Assembly (NCBI GenBank): GCA_964632355.1
Contig: CAZWBW010000006.1
Span: 1 to 53,693, forward strand
Length of the DNA stretch: 53,693 bases
Direction: 5' to 3'
DNA from: JALOAP01 sp964632355
GTDB lineage: Bacteria > Chloroflexota > Dehalococcoidia > Tepidiformales > Tepidiformaceae
The translations under genes and the position numbers were made by a program. The notes under the pieces are model-generated. The model saw only the letters and a list, made by a program, of their open reading frames with translations, searched no databases and was not told the origin of the DNA. Positions 25,128 through 34,125 of the stretch are shown here, piece after piece (the stretch's first letter is position 1; every line of letters begins with the position of its first letter).

Positions 25128-26546
25128 GTGCCCCCGCACGCGGCCGCCAGGGACATGAGACGTCAGCAGGCCATTCGCATCCGGCGGATGGGCACATGGA
25201 CCACCCGGATGGCTCCCACGAAGCGGAGCCGGACGATCGGGAGTGGCGCGACCCAGATCGTCATCGGATTCGGGATCGTCCTGTCGCTCGGAATGCTGCT
25301 GCTGTTGCTCCCCATAGCGGCGGCGGACGGGCGATCGACCTCTTTCTCGACCGCGTTCTTCACGTCAGTCTCGGCGGTGTCGGTGACCGGCCTGACGGTG
25401 GTCGACACGGCGACGCACTGGAGCGCCTTCGGCAAGGTGGTGATCCTGGTGCTCATCCAGGTCGGCGGCCTGGGCTACATGCTGGGGACCACAGTGATCC
25501 TGTGGGCGCTGGGACGGCGGCTGGGGCTTCGCGACAAGCACCTGCTTCGGCTCTATTACGGCGCGCCGACGATGCGCGAAACGATGGGGTTCGCGCGGGG
25601 CATCGCGCTCTTCTCGCTGGCCTTCGAAGGCGCCGGGATGGCGCTCCTCTGGCCGCTGTTCGTGCTCGAAGGTGAGCCGGTTGGCCGGAGTGCGTGGTGG
25701 GCACTCTTCCATTCGGTGTCGGCGTTCAACAACGCCGGCTTCGTGATCATGACCGGGGATTTCGGACGCTTTGTCGAGAACAGCGGGATCCTGCTTGTCG
25801 TGAGCGTGCTCGTGGTAGCGGGGAGCATCGGGTTTCTGCCGATTGTGACGCTGGGGCGCCGCCGGTCGTTCGCGCGGCTGCCACTGGACCACAAGCTCAT
25901 CTTCGTGACGACGGCGGCGATCCTCGCGGCGGGGGCGGTGTTTTTCACGGCGGTAGAGTGGTCGAACGATCAGACGCTGGGGGATGTGCCGCCACTCCGG
26001 CGGGTGCTGGTGGGGGTGTTTCATTCGAGCTCACGCACAGCCGGGTTCAACGCCATACCGCTCGAACAGACGCACGACGAGACCAAGGTCGCGATGCTGG
26101 GCCAGATGTTCGTCGGGGGAGCGGCCGGTTCGCCGGCGGGGGGATTGAAGGTAGGCGCTTTCGCGTTGTTGTTCGCCCTAATGGTGGCCACCATCAGGGG
26201 CCGCGAACAGGTAACCGCGTTCGGGCGGCGAATCCCGGATTCGGTAACGAGGCAGGCAACGACGCTGGCGCTCTACATGGTCGCGCTGGTGTTCGGCTTC
26301 GCGATGCTGCTGGCAGCAACGTCGGACCATCCGTTCCTGGACGTGCTCGTGGAAGCCGTATCGGCAATCAGCACAACGGGATTCAGTTCGGCGGACACAT
26401 CGACGTTCGGGTTCTCGGGAGAGCTCGTGATCGCAATTGCGATGCTGGTCGGTAGGTTCACGCCGCTTATCCTTGTGCTCTACATGACAAGGCCGCGTCA
26501 CCAGGTTGGCTACCGGTATCCCGAAGACAGCGTGAGGCTGGGCTGA
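25128..26546 (+). CDS. trkH: Potassium uptake protein, TrkH/KtrB family
   Basis: This is a 472-residue K+ translocating subunit with the fourfold M1-P-M2 architecture. Pore loops with the conserved Gly are seen in TSVSAVSVTGLTVVDT, FHSVSAFNNAGFVIM, FHSSSRTAGFNAIP and VSAISTTGFSSADTS. GGAAGSPAGGLKVGAF is the conserved loop after the third pore. The protein begins with a basic cytoplasmic lead of about 40 residues. GTG 25128 is supported by the nearby -10 box; ATG 25155 with AGGGAC upstream and ATG 25188 are alternatives. It forms an operon with the RCK subunit that begins one base after its stop. Confidence 0.9.
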   Translation: MPPHAAARDMRRQQAIRIRRMGTWTTRMAPTKRSRTIGSGATQIVIGFGIVLSLGMLLLLLPIAAADGRSTSFSTAFFTSVSAVSVTGLTVVDTATHWSAFGKVVILVLIQVGGLGYMLGTTVILWALGRRLGLRDKHLLRLYYGAPTMRETMGFARGIALFSLAFEGAGMALLWPLFVLEGEPVGRSAWWALFHSVSAFNNAGFVIMTGDFGRFVENSGILLVVSVLVVAGSIGFLPIVTLGRRRSFARLPLDHKLIFVTTAAILAAGAVFFTAVEWSNDQTLGDVPPLRRVLVGVFHSSSRTAGFNAIPLEQTHDETKVAMLGQMFVGGAAGSPAGGLKVGAFALLFALMVATIRGREQVTAFGRRIPDSVTRQATTLALYMVALVFGFAMLLAATSDHPFLDVLVEAVSAISTTGFSSADTSTFGFSGELVIAIAMLVGRFTPLILVLYMTRPRHQVGYRYPEDSVRLG

Positions 26547-26547
26547 A

Positions 26548-27195
26548 GTGGCGGTCGCGGTATTGGGACTCGGGCGGTTCGGCACGCAGCTCGTACAGGA
26601 GCTAAGCGACACGGGCATCGAAGTGCTCGCGGTCGACCGCGACAGGGAACGCGTCAACGACCTGGCGGAGATCGCGTTCCTGGCGGCCGAGGGCGACGTC
26701 AACGACTTCGAGTTCATTCAATCGCTGGCGCTGAACGAATACGACACCGTGGTGGTGGCGATCGGCAGCAACATCGCCGCGAGCGTGCTGCTAACGCTCA
26801 CGCTGAAGCGGCGGCTGTCGCTGCCGCACGTGGTAGCCAAGGCGAGCACGCACGACCACGCCGTCGCGCTCGAACTTGCGGGTGCCGACATCGTGGTAAG
26901 CCCCGAGCAGGAGGCCGCCATCCGGCTGGCCCACACGCTCGGCAGCAAACACGTGGGCGACTACCTTTCACTAGGGCCGAGCTACGGCGTCGCGAAGATC
27001 CCGGTGCCCGACCGGCTGGTGGGCCGGCCGATCAGCCACATCGACCTGTTAGAGAAGTACCGGGTGTTCCTGCTCGCGCGTATCCGGGGCGATTCGGTGA
27101 GCTTCAACCCGAACCTGGACGAACTGATCGAGCGCAACGATCAGTGGCTCATCGCAGGGCGGGATGAGCACCTGCGCCGCCTGGAGCTGCCGTAG
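26548..27195 (+). CDS. trkA: Potassium uptake regulator, TrkA/KtrA family
   Basis: This is the cytoplasmic gating ring subunit of the K+ transporter, 215 residues, with one RCK_N domain (NAD/ATP-binding GLGRFGTQLVQEL, acidic VDRD at the second strand) and one RCK_C domain (about 135-215). A single N+C unit is the KtrA size, half of the E. coli TrkA duplication. The GTG start follows the trkH stop after one base. It would bind nucleotide and control opening of the TrkH-type channel. Confidence 0.92.
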   Translation: MAVAVLGLGRFGTQLVQELSDTGIEVLAVDRDRERVNDLAEIAFLAAEGDVNDFEFIQSLALNEYDTVVVAIGSNIAASVLLTLTLKRRLSLPHVVAKASTHDHAVALELAGADIVVSPEQEAAIRLAHTLGSKHVGDYLSLGPSYGVAKIPVPDRLVGRPISHIDLLEKYRVFLLARIRGDSVSFNPNLDELIERNDQWLIAGRDEHLRRLELP

Positions 27196-27201
27196 CGGCT
27201 G

Positions 27202-27630
27202 CTAGACGTCGGGAAGGGGAGCCTGGGCTGCGCTGGTTCGGCGGGACCGGCTGCGGCCGGGCGTCGCGCCATTCTCGCTCCGGGCAGCGCGCCGGGCGTC
27301 GGAGGCGACGGATTTCAGGTCGAGGCCTGTTTCCTGCGCAACGACCCGGAGAAGCACCGGCGGCACCCGATCGATAGAGTCGGCGACGCGTTCGACGGCG
27401 CTTTCGAGCTTGCGCGTGCGGTCGACCAGTTCGCGCGGCGAGATCATGTCGCGAACGATGACCTCTTCGGTCCGCGAGGCAATGAAGGGTTCGGGAACAC
27501 CGCGCACCCAGACCCGCGTCCGCCTACCGGGGCCGCGGCCGTCGCGAATCGGCTCGACAGCGATGATGTCGTCGGAGCGCACCCAGACGCCATGGCCGAG
27601 AGCTATGAGTTGTCCGGGGTAAATACGCAT
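27202..27630 (-). CDS. Hypothetical protein, 142 residues
   Basis: No confident family. The N-terminal half looks like a small beta-rich domain (IALGHGVWVRSDDIIAVEPI, RTRVWVRGVPEPFIASRTEEVIVRDM). The second half is helical (ESAVERVADSIDRVPPVLLRVVAQETGLD) and the tail is basic and Ser/Arg-rich, suggesting nucleic-acid contact. The minus-strand TAGAAT at 27640-27645 lies nine bases before the ATG. It is convergent with trkA, with a gap of six bases. Confidence 0.65.
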   Translation of the reverse strand: MRIYPGQLIALGHGVWVRSDDIIAVEPIRDGRGPGRRTRVWVRGVPEPFIASRTEEVIVRDMISPRELVDRTRKLESAVERVADSIDRVPPVLLRVVAQETGLDLKSVASDARRAARSENGATPGRSRSRRTSAAQAPLPDV

Positions 27631-27639
27631 TTCGTATAT

Positions 27640-27645
27640 ATTCTA
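27640..27645 (-). promoter_or_regulatory. -10 box (TAGAAT) before hypothetical gene
   Basis: TAGAAT within the AT-rich stretch TAGAATATATACGAA sits nine bases before the ATG. A transcript from it would have almost no 5' leader. Confidence 0.45.
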
Positions 27646-27696
27646 CCCGAAGCAGCGGGGGTTTTCCTGTTCGCGCGCGCCGGGCGAGCGAACGCA

Positions 27697-27727
27697 CGAG
27701 CGCCGCACGGCTGGCGTGCGGCGCTCG
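27697..27727. terminator. Terminator after BBE-type oxidoreductase
   Basis: A 12-bp perfect stem (CGAGCGCCGCAC with GTGCGGCGCTCG) and seven-base loop lie 22 bases beyond the minus-strand stop at 27750. Confidence 0.75.
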
Positions 27728-27749
27728 CATGCGGACCGGGGATACCCGG

Positions 27750-29168
27750 TCAGGCGGCCTGCTGCTGGACCTGCTGCGGGCGGATGTTCTGGTTGTACCG
27801 GAACACGTTGTCGGGGTCGTAGACGGCCTTCACTTCGGCCAGCCGGCGGTACACCGACTCCGAGTAGGCCTCTCGAGTGCGGGCCTCGCCTTCCACTCCG
27901 AGGAAGTTCGAGTACACACCGTCGCGGATGTGCTCGATCTTCGACCACAGCGTTTCGACCCAGTTGCGGTGCGCATCGCCGTTGTCGTTCTCTTCGAGCC
28001 AGAGCCCGAGGACGGCGATGAGGAAGTTCTTGTCGCGGTGGACGAAGGCAGTCGAGTCGCGGTCGATGCGGGCGAGCTGGCCGCCGAGCGGCCGGATCTG
28101 AACCATCGAGACGGGCGACGTGGCGGCCGCAAGGCTCGCGATCATCTCATCGATCGCCGAATCCGGGATTTCGTTCGTGAACATGGAGCGGAGCGCAGCG
28201 CCATGGGGCGCAGACGCGGGCGCCGTATACTCGAACATCGCCGGGTAAGGGATGGGACCGATGGTGTCGGCGATCGCGGGGGCGAGATTGCGGAGCGGTT
28301 CGAGCGCGCGGTCGCCCTCCTCCCGATCGCCAACCCACACCGCGAGGATGAGGAGCGACGGTTCGCCGACGCGGTCTTCGGGGATGAAGGGCGCCGGTGG
28401 GGCGAACCCGATCGCCGAGATGGTCGTCAACTCGTCCGGGGCACAGAGCGCGTAGTCGAGATACCCCCGCACCACTTCGCGGCTCAGCGGGAGCACGAGC
28501 GCGCCGGCGTGGACGAAGCTGACCGGGACGAGCTGGAATTCGAACTCGACCACGATGCCGAAGTTCCCGCCACCGCCGCGGATGGCCCACAAGAGGTCCG
28601 GGTGCTCGGTGGGGCTGGCGCGAAGGATTTCGCCGCCGGCCGTGACGACCACTGCCGAGCGGAGGCGGTCGGCGGTGAGGCCGTACTTGCGAACGAACCA
28701 GCCGATACCGCCGCCGGTTGCCAGTCCACCGAGACCGACGCTGGAGGCGTCGCCTGTGGAGAGGGCGAGACCGTACGCATGAGCCGGACCGGCGAGATCG
28801 CCGCTGGTTGCGCCGGCCTGCACGCGAGCGACCTGGCGCTCGGGGTCGATGACAACGCGCTTGAACTGCGAGAGGTCGATGACGAGGGTGCCGTCCATCA
28901 CACTCAGGCCGCCCTGGGAGTGGCCACCGCTGCGAACGGTGAACGGGAGTCGGTGGCGCCGGGCGAACTTCACGGCTTCGGCAATATCGGTGGTTTCGGC
29001 CACCCGAACGACAACGGACGGGAAGCGGTCGTACTGAAAGTCGTGAAGCCTGCGGGCTTCCTGGTAGAGGTCGTCGCCGGGAAGAACCACCTGGCCGGCA
29101 ATGCGGTCGCGGAGCTGATCGAGGTCAGCGGCAGCGTCGTAGGTGTTGATAGCGAGGGGCGTTGTCAC
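27750..29168 (-). CDS. FAD-linked oxidoreductase, berberine bridge enzyme-like
   Basis: This is a 472-residue flavoenzyme with the FAD_binding_4 domain. VRSGGHSQGGLSVMDG carries the His that forms the 8-alpha-histidyl FAD link, and GGLATGGGIGWFVRKYGLTAD and AIRGGGGNFGIVVEFEF complete the domain. The C-terminal BBE motif VYDPDNVFRYNQNIRP is present. Plant bicovalent BBEs have a Cys at the position where this protein has GDASSVG, so attachment is probably monocovalent. The substrate is unknown; relatives oxidise sugars, alkaloids or alcohols. GTG 29168 is chosen because AAAGGAG lies eight bases upstream; an in-frame ATG at 29240 gives a longer version. Confidence 0.88.
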   Translation of the reverse strand: MTTPLAINTYDAAADLDQLRDRIAGQVVLPGDDLYQEARRLHDFQYDRFPSVVVRVAETTDIAEAVKFARRHRLPFTVRSGGHSQGGLSVMDGTLVIDLSQFKRVVIDPERQVARVQAGATSGDLAGPAHAYGLALSTGDASSVGLGGLATGGGIGWFVRKYGLTADRLRSAVVVTAGGEILRASPTEHPDLLWAIRGGGGNFGIVVEFEFQLVPVSFVHAGALVLPLSREVVRGYLDYALCAPDELTTISAIGFAPPAPFIPEDRVGEPSLLILAVWVGDREEGDRALEPLRNLAPAIADTIGPIPYPAMFEYTAPASAPHGAALRSMFTNEIPDSAIDEMIASLAAATSPVSMVQIRPLGGQLARIDRDSTAFVHRDKNFLIAVLGLWLEENDNGDAHRNWVETLWSKIEHIRDGVYSNFLGVEGEARTREAYSESVYRRLAEVKAVYDPDNVFRYNQNIRPQQVQQQAA

Positions 29169-29385
29169 GAGGAGGACTCCTTTGGTGTTGTCACCACGGA
29201 GCATTGCGCAGGTGGAACCCTCCGCGTTCCTAAATGGCACCTACCGGACGCTAAGCACTTCCTAAGGGGATGTGAAACAGTCGCTATCCGTGAACCAGCT
29301 CACGCAAAACCGGGACTCTCGAAGGCAAATGACCACGCCCGAAGGCTGTGAAACTTCGGTAATTCGACGGCTACAGAAGCGACTA

Positions 29386-29814
29386 CTAGCTCGCCAGCCG
29401 CGCGTTTAGCTCGATCTCGACGCCGGCGAGTGCTTTCGAAACCGGGCAGTTCTGCTTCGCCTGCTCGGCGTGCTGCTGGAACACCGTGTCGTCGGCGCCG
29501 GGCACTGTGGCTTCGGTTTCGAGGATGATGCGGGAGATGCGGGGGCCTTCCGCACCCTGGGCGAGCTTCACGGTCGCAGTAGTGTCGATGCGGGTGGGAT
29601 TGAAGCCGGCGCGTGCCAGCGCCCCTGCGAGAGCCATCGAGAAGCAGCCGGCATGAGCGGCGCCGATGAGCTCCTCGGGGTTCGTGCCCGCGCCCTCCTC
29701 GAAGCGGGAACTGAAGGAGTAGGGGCCTTCGTAGGCGCCGCTACCGAGCGCCATGCGGCCGTTCCCTTCGCGAAGCGTGCCTTCCCAGGTGGCTTTTCCA
29801 GTGCGATCGGGCAT
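29386..29814 (-). CDS. OsmC family peroxiredoxin
   Basis: This 142-residue OsmC/Ohr-fold protein reduces organic or inorganic hydroperoxides by two Cys residues. These are seen in IGAAHAGCFSMALAGAL and QAKQNCPVSKAL; the catalytic Arg/Glu region is FSSRFEEGAGTNPEEL. The sequence is closer to OsmC than Ohr (SSRFEEG, TNPEELIGAAHAGC). GGAGG precedes the ATG and a TAGGAT -10 box lies about 25 bases upstream. It is divergent from the methyltransferase. Confidence 0.9.
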   Translation of the reverse strand: MPDRTGKATWEGTLREGNGRMALGSGAYEGPYSFSSRFEEGAGTNPEELIGAAHAGCFSMALAGALARAGFNPTRIDTTATVKLAQGAEGPRISRIILETEATVPGADDTVFQQHAEQAKQNCPVSKALAGVEIELNARLAS

Positions 29815-29870
29815 GCCGAACCTCCGTGTTGAAGTCTTTCCATCCTAGTCCGCCGTGGCAGCGATGACAC

Positions 29871-29923
29871 GTTGCTACAACCGAATAGAGAGGCCAATGG
29901 TGGTAATTGCAACTAATTGCAAC
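29871..29923. promoter_or_regulatory. Operator-like repeats: GTTGCTACAAC and tandem TAATTGCAAC
   Basis: TAATTGCAAC occurs twice back-to-back at 29904-29913 and 29914-29923, placing two palindromic TTGCAA cores exactly one helical turn apart. The partial palindrome GTTGCTACAAC lies at 29871-29881. All are in the osmC-methyltransferase intergenic region, 20-70 bases before the methyltransferase ATG. Confidence 0.45.
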
Positions 29924-29942
29924 ACTGTGCCAGAGTGAGCAC

Positions 29943-30680
29943 ATGCGAGAGCAGCAAGCATCGAGCAGCCGGGAGGCTGTGCAGGAGAAGATCAACACCT
30001 ACTGGACCATTCGCAGCAAGACGTATGACTCGTCCCCGGGCCACGGCATTGGCAGCGACGCGGAGAAGGCAGCGTGGATCGGGCTGTTGGAGCGGCTCCT
30101 TCCCAGCGGACCCTCGGATGTGCTGGACGTGGGAACGGGTACGGGTTTCCTGGCGTTTCTTGCCGCCGAACTCGGCCACCGTGTGACCGGCGTGGACCTT
30201 TCGGAAGGCATGCTGGGGTACGCGCAGGAGAAGGCGAAGGGAGTCGAGGGAGCTCCACGATTCCTCATCGGCGACGCTGTCGCGCCCGACTTCGATGCCT
30301 GGAGCTTCGATGCGGTTATCTCGCGGCACGTGCTCTGGACGCTCCGGGACCCCGAAGCCGCGTTCAAGAACTGGCATCGGCTTCTGCGGCCCGGTGGGCG
30401 CGTGGTGATCATCGATTCGCTGTGGTTCGCGAACGACGACGATGACAAGGGCGCGTCCGAGCTTCAGACAGAGGTCGCGAAGGCATGGGCCGAGGCCTAC
30501 TCCGCCGAAACGCGGGCTTCGCTCCCGGTGATGCAGATGCGGTCGGTTGAGCCGGTGGCCGAGCTGCTGCGCGAGTCGGGATTCAGCGACGTTGCGGTGC
30601 ATTCGCTCGAGGAGGTCTCGGTAGCCGAAGGGCGCGACCAGGACCAGCGGTACGCCATCGTCGCGACGCGCGCTGAGTAA
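29943..30680 (+). CDS. Class I SAM-dependent methyltransferase
   Basis: This is a 245-residue Rossmann methyltransferase. Motif I is VLDVGTGTGFLAFLAAELGH (about 62-80), the acidic strand-2 end VTGVDLSEGML, and motif post-II IGDAVAPDFDAWSFDAVISRHVLWTL with WHRLLRPGGRVVIID. The family (methyltransferase 11/25) methylates diverse small molecules; the substrate is unknown. ATG 29943 is chosen over TTG 29907 because the latter would put the tandem operator repeat inside the gene. Its only ribosome-site candidate is GAGTGAG. Confidence 0.85.
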   Translation: MREQQASSSREAVQEKINTYWTIRSKTYDSSPGHGIGSDAEKAAWIGLLERLLPSGPSDVLDVGTGTGFLAFLAAELGHRVTGVDLSEGMLGYAQEKAKGVEGAPRFLIGDAVAPDFDAWSFDAVISRHVLWTLRDPEAAFKNWHRLLRPGGRVVIIDSLWFANDDDDKGASELQTEVAKAWAEAYSAETRASLPVMQMRSVEPVAELLRESGFSDVAVHSLEEVSVAEGRDQDQRYAIVATRAE

Positions 30681-30764
30681 CGAGATACACGACGCAACAG
30701 AACACCTGAGCGGAGTAGCCGGGGTACGCGAATCGTGCCCGAGGCGAGGAAGAGGTCAAGACCT

Positions 30765-32315
30765 GTGAGTTCGAATGAGTACCGGTTGCCACGGCGGCGA
30801 ATGCTGGCCGGCCTGGCGGGAGGCGCGGCGCTGCTTGCCAGCGTTTCGTGCGGGGGAGACGACGACGAGGGAGAAGCACCCGGAGACCAGCCCGCGCCCT
30901 CCGGCGACGAGCGGAAGTCACTGACCATTGCCGACCCGTTCGAGCCGGCGGTGTACATCGAGGACACCATCTATCCATTCCGCGACGGGGTGGCCGAGTG
31001 CCTGATCCGGGTGTCGTACGAATCGACGCTGGAGCCCGGTCTCGCTACCGCGTGGATGCAGGAAGAACCGACGCGGTGGCGCGTTACCCTGCGCGAAGGG
31101 GTGCGGTTCCACGACGGGTCGGAAGTGACTCCGGACGATGTCGTGTTCGCACTCGAGCGGCAAACCGGGGAACGCGGGGCCTTCGAAGCATTCCGCGGCG
31201 CGCAGGTGAGCGCGGACGGCAGCGACATCGTGATCACCACGCAGCGGCCGGTCCCCTTCATGCCGGCTCTACTCGCCGAAGGCTCGTTCGCTATCTACAA
31301 GCGGTCGTCGTACGAGGAGGACCCGGCAACGGCGCTGCCGATCGGTACCGGGCCCTTCCGGCTCGTCGAGTTTCGCCCGGGCGATCGCCGAAAGCTCGAG
31401 GCGTTCGACGACTACTGGCGCGGGGCACCGGGCGTGAAGTCGGCCGAGTATCTTGTGGTGCCGGATGGCCGAACGCGCGCAAACATGATCCGGAACGGCG
31501 AGGTGGACATCGCCCGGATCATTAGCCCGACGGACAAAGACGCGCTGGAGGGGAACAAGAACGTCCAGCTCCTCACCGTGCCGCTGCCGCGCTACCGGGC
31601 ACTCCACCTCAACGCGGCCAAGGGCCCCACGGCCGACCTCCGCGTTCGGAAGGCGGTCGCGCACGCCATTCGCCGCGACGTGCTGGTAGAGACGGTGCTC
31701 GAAGGGCAGGGCGCCCCGCAGGTAGGGCTGTTCCGGGCGGACCTCCCGTGGGGCAACGCAGACCTTCGGGGCCCCGAGGAAAACCCGGCACTCGCACGCC
31801 AGCTTCTGGAGGAGGCGGGGTACTCGGGTTCGAACAGGCCCGCGCTGACGATCACCACCTATGCCACCCGGCCGGAGCTCCCGGACATCGCGCAGGTGCT
31901 CCAGCAGCAACTGAACGAAGCCGGGTTCGACTGCAAGGTGGAGGTGGCGGACTACACGCAGCTCGAGACGGCTGGCCTCGCTGGCGAACTGGACGCCGTG
32001 CTCGTGGTTCGGAACCCGATGACCCTGCTGGACCCGGAGTTCATTTACACGGCGGACTACGCGAGCGACGGGCCGAACAACCTGGGCCAGTACAGCGGCG
32101 CCGACGACCTGATTGCGCGGGCCCTGGCCGAGAGCGACCAGGAATTGCGCTACGACGCCTACCGGGACGTGGAACGGCGCATCATCGAAGAGGACGTGGC
32201 GACGGTCGTGCTGAGCTCGTACCTGCAGGTCGACGCGGTGCGCGATTCCATCGAGGGGTACCAGCCTCACCCCACCGACGTACTTGTGCTGACCGAACAG
32301 ATCATCAAGCGCTGA
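30765..32315 (+). CDS. ABC transporter substrate-binding lipoprotein (SBP_bac_5)
   Basis: This is a 516-residue extracellular binding protein of the dipeptide/oligopeptide/nickel family. The N-terminus has twin Arg residues (LPRRRMLAGLAGG) and a Cys at about 29 after LLASVS, so it is a probable Tat-exported lipoprotein. Family segments include TRWRVTLREGVRFHDGSEVTPDDVVFALER, GTGPFRLVEFRPGDRRKL and RKAVAHAIRRDVLVETVL. GTG 30765 follows AGAGGT by eight bases; GTG 30735 is longer but has no ribosome site. The ligand is unknown. Two permeases follow directly. Confidence 0.88.
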   Translation: MSSNEYRLPRRRMLAGLAGGAALLASVSCGGDDDEGEAPGDQPAPSGDERKSLTIADPFEPAVYIEDTIYPFRDGVAECLIRVSYESTLEPGLATAWMQEEPTRWRVTLREGVRFHDGSEVTPDDVVFALERQTGERGAFEAFRGAQVSADGSDIVITTQRPVPFMPALLAEGSFAIYKRSSYEEDPATALPIGTGPFRLVEFRPGDRRKLEAFDDYWRGAPGVKSAEYLVVPDGRTRANMIRNGEVDIARIISPTDKDALEGNKNVQLLTVPLPRYRALHLNAAKGPTADLRVRKAVAHAIRRDVLVETVLEGQGAPQVGLFRADLPWGNADLRGPEENPALARQLLEEAGYSGSNRPALTITTYATRPELPDIAQVLQQQLNEAGFDCKVEVADYTQLETAGLAGELDAVLVVRNPMTLLDPEFIYTADYASDGPNNLGQYSGADDLIARALAESDQELRYDAYRDVERRIIEEDVATVVLSSYLQVDAVRDSIEGYQPHPTDVLVLTEQIIKR

Positions 32316-32322
32316 GCCGGGC

Positions 32323-33258
32323 GTGAAACGAACGGTTGCCGTCGAGATCACAGCGATCGTGCTCACGGCCGTGGCCGCGACGTTCATCGCGTACGCGCTG
32401 ACGCTGCGGATGCCGGGCGATCCGGCGCTGGCGATCTGGCGGGCCCAGCACGGGGAAGCTCCACCCGACCCGGCAAAGCTCGAGGAGATCCGGGAGGAGG
32501 CAGGCTTCGACGACCCGCTCGTGGTGCAATACGGCCGGTGGCTTCGCGATGCCGTGCGCGGGGACATGGGCGAGTCCTATGTGACGGGACGCGCGGTGTT
32601 CCCGCAGCTCATGGAGCGGCTCCCGACGACGCTGCTGCTCGCGTTCGGTTCGCTCGGCCTCGGGCTGGCCGCTGCGATCCCGATGGGGATACTCGCGGTA
32701 CGGTCGCGGTGGCTCAACCGCGCGATGCTGTTCGTGACGCAACTCGGGCTCTCGATCCCGGACTACTTCCTGGCGCTGCTGCTCGTCATCTTCCTCGGGC
32801 TGTGGCTGAACCTCGTACCGGTCGCTGGCTGGGGTTCGCCGGGGGCCGCGATCGTGCCGGTCGTGACGCTCGCCGCGTATCCGTGGGCGTTGTTCGCGCG
32901 AATGGTGGCGCAGGGCATCGCGGAGCACGGCGCCTCGGATTGGGCGCGTACTGCGCGAGCGAAAGGGCTCCGGGAACAGACGATCCTGTTGCGGCACCTG
33001 CTGCCGCATTCGCTCCCGCCGGTGTTTGGGCTGCTGGGCATCCTGGCGGGCGGCGCGCTTTCGGCTTCGCTCATCGTCGAAGTGATCTTCGCCATCCCGG
33101 GAGCGGGACGGCTGCTGTTCGACGCCGTCGCGCAACGCGACATCCCGATGGTGCAGGCGGGGCTGGTGGTGCAGGTGGCGATCGCCGTGACGTGTGGCCG
33201 GCTAGCCGACCTCGCGACGCGGGCCGTCAACCCGACGCTGCGGAGGAGCGAGCCGTGA
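32323..33258 (+). CDS. ABC transporter permease, DppB type
   Basis: This is a 311-residue inner-membrane permease with about six helices. The DppB-type N-terminus (TFIAYALTLRMPGDPAL) is followed by the long extracellular loop with GRWLRDAVRGDMGESYVTGRAV. The EAA-like coupling motif is DWARTARAKGLREQTILLRHLLPHSL. GTG start seven bases after the binding-protein stop. The stop overlaps the next permease start by four bases. Confidence 0.9.
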   Translation: MKRTVAVEITAIVLTAVAATFIAYALTLRMPGDPALAIWRAQHGEAPPDPAKLEEIREEAGFDDPLVVQYGRWLRDAVRGDMGESYVTGRAVFPQLMERLPTTLLLAFGSLGLGLAAAIPMGILAVRSRWLNRAMLFVTQLGLSIPDYFLALLLVIFLGLWLNLVPVAGWGSPGAAIVPVVTLAAYPWALFARMVAQGIAEHGASDWARTARAKGLREQTILLRHLLPHSLPPVFGLLGILAGGALSASLIVEVIFAIPGAGRLLFDAVAQRDIPMVQAGLVVQVAIAVTCGRLADLATRAVNPTLRRSEP

Positions 33259-34106
33259 TCGCCGAAGCCGCGCAGGCGCCACCGGCCGTTCGGCGATCGC
33301 ACTGGCGCACGGTGTCGGGCGTTGCACCGTTCACCGGCGTGCTGCTGCTCGTGGTGCTGGTGCTTGCGGGACCGCTGGTGTGGCGTGTAGACCCCGCCGA
33401 GCAGCACCTGGAGCGCCGGCTCGAGTCGCCGAGCCTGGAGCATCCGCTGGGCACCGACCAGCTCGGCCGGGACCTGCTGAGTAGGGTGCTCCATGGCGGA
33501 CGGCTGACACTGGGCGTCAGCGTGCTGGTCGTACTGCTGTCCGGGGCGGTTGGCACGGTAATCGGGGTGGCGTCGGGCGCGGGCGGCGGTATCGCCGACC
33601 TGGTGATCACGCGCGTCGTCGACGTGATGGTGGCGATGCCGTTCCTGCTGGTGGCCCTCGCCGCGGGCGGGCTTTCCGGAGGGGGAGTGCACACGCTCGT
33701 GCTGACGCTCGGGCTGTTCGGATGGACGAACTACGCGCGGGTCGCCCGGGTCGAGACGCGAAGGCTGCTCGGGACTCCGATGATCGAAGCCGCGCGGGCC
33801 GTCGGGGCGAGCCCGCTCCGGGTGTTCGTGCGGCACTTGCTGCCGAACATCGCGCCGCCACTGCTCGTGCTCGCTGTGGTGCGGTATTCGCATTCCGTGC
33901 TGGCCATCGCGGGGCTTTCGTTCCTGGGCGTGGGGGTGCAACCGCCGACGCCGGAGTGGGGCGCGATGCTCGCCGACGGGATGCGCTTTCTCGAACGCGC
34001 GCCCCACGTGCTGATCGTGCCTGGCACGGCGATCACCCTCTCGTGCCTGGTGGTGTCGCTCACGGGCGAAAGCATTCGCCGCCGCATCAATCCTCACAGC
34101 CAATAA
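33255..34106 (+). CDS. ABC transporter permease, DppC type
   Basis: This is a 283-residue second permease. It carries the DppC signature HPLGTDQLGRDLLSRVLHGGR (about 63-83) and the coupling motif EAARAVGASPLRVFVRHLLPNI (about 177-198), followed by SFLGVGVQPPTPEWGAMLADG. GTG 33255 has GGAGGAG six bases upstream. Upstream sequence of the same frame is inside the DppB gene. No ATP-binding DppD/DppF genes follow, so the ATPases must be encoded elsewhere. Confidence 0.9.
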   Translation: MIAEAAQAPPAVRRSHWRTVSGVAPFTGVLLLVVLVLAGPLVWRVDPAEQHLERRLESPSLEHPLGTDQLGRDLLSRVLHGGRLTLGVSVLVVLLSGAVGTVIGVASGAGGGIADLVITRVVDVMVAMPFLLVALAAGGLSGGGVHTLVLTLGLFGWTNYARVARVETRRLLGTPMIEAARAVGASPLRVFVRHLLPNIAPPLLVLAVVRYSHSVLAIAGLSFLGVGVQPPTPEWGAMLADGMRFLERAPHVLIVPGTAITLSCLVVSLTGESIRRRINPHSQ

Positions 34107-34125
34107 CCACCGCCCGGAGGACCGG

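Noticed and set aside
27729..29351. Plus-strand frame of 540 codons
   Set aside because: It is the shadow of the BBE-type oxidoreductase, which has FAD-binding and BBE motifs.
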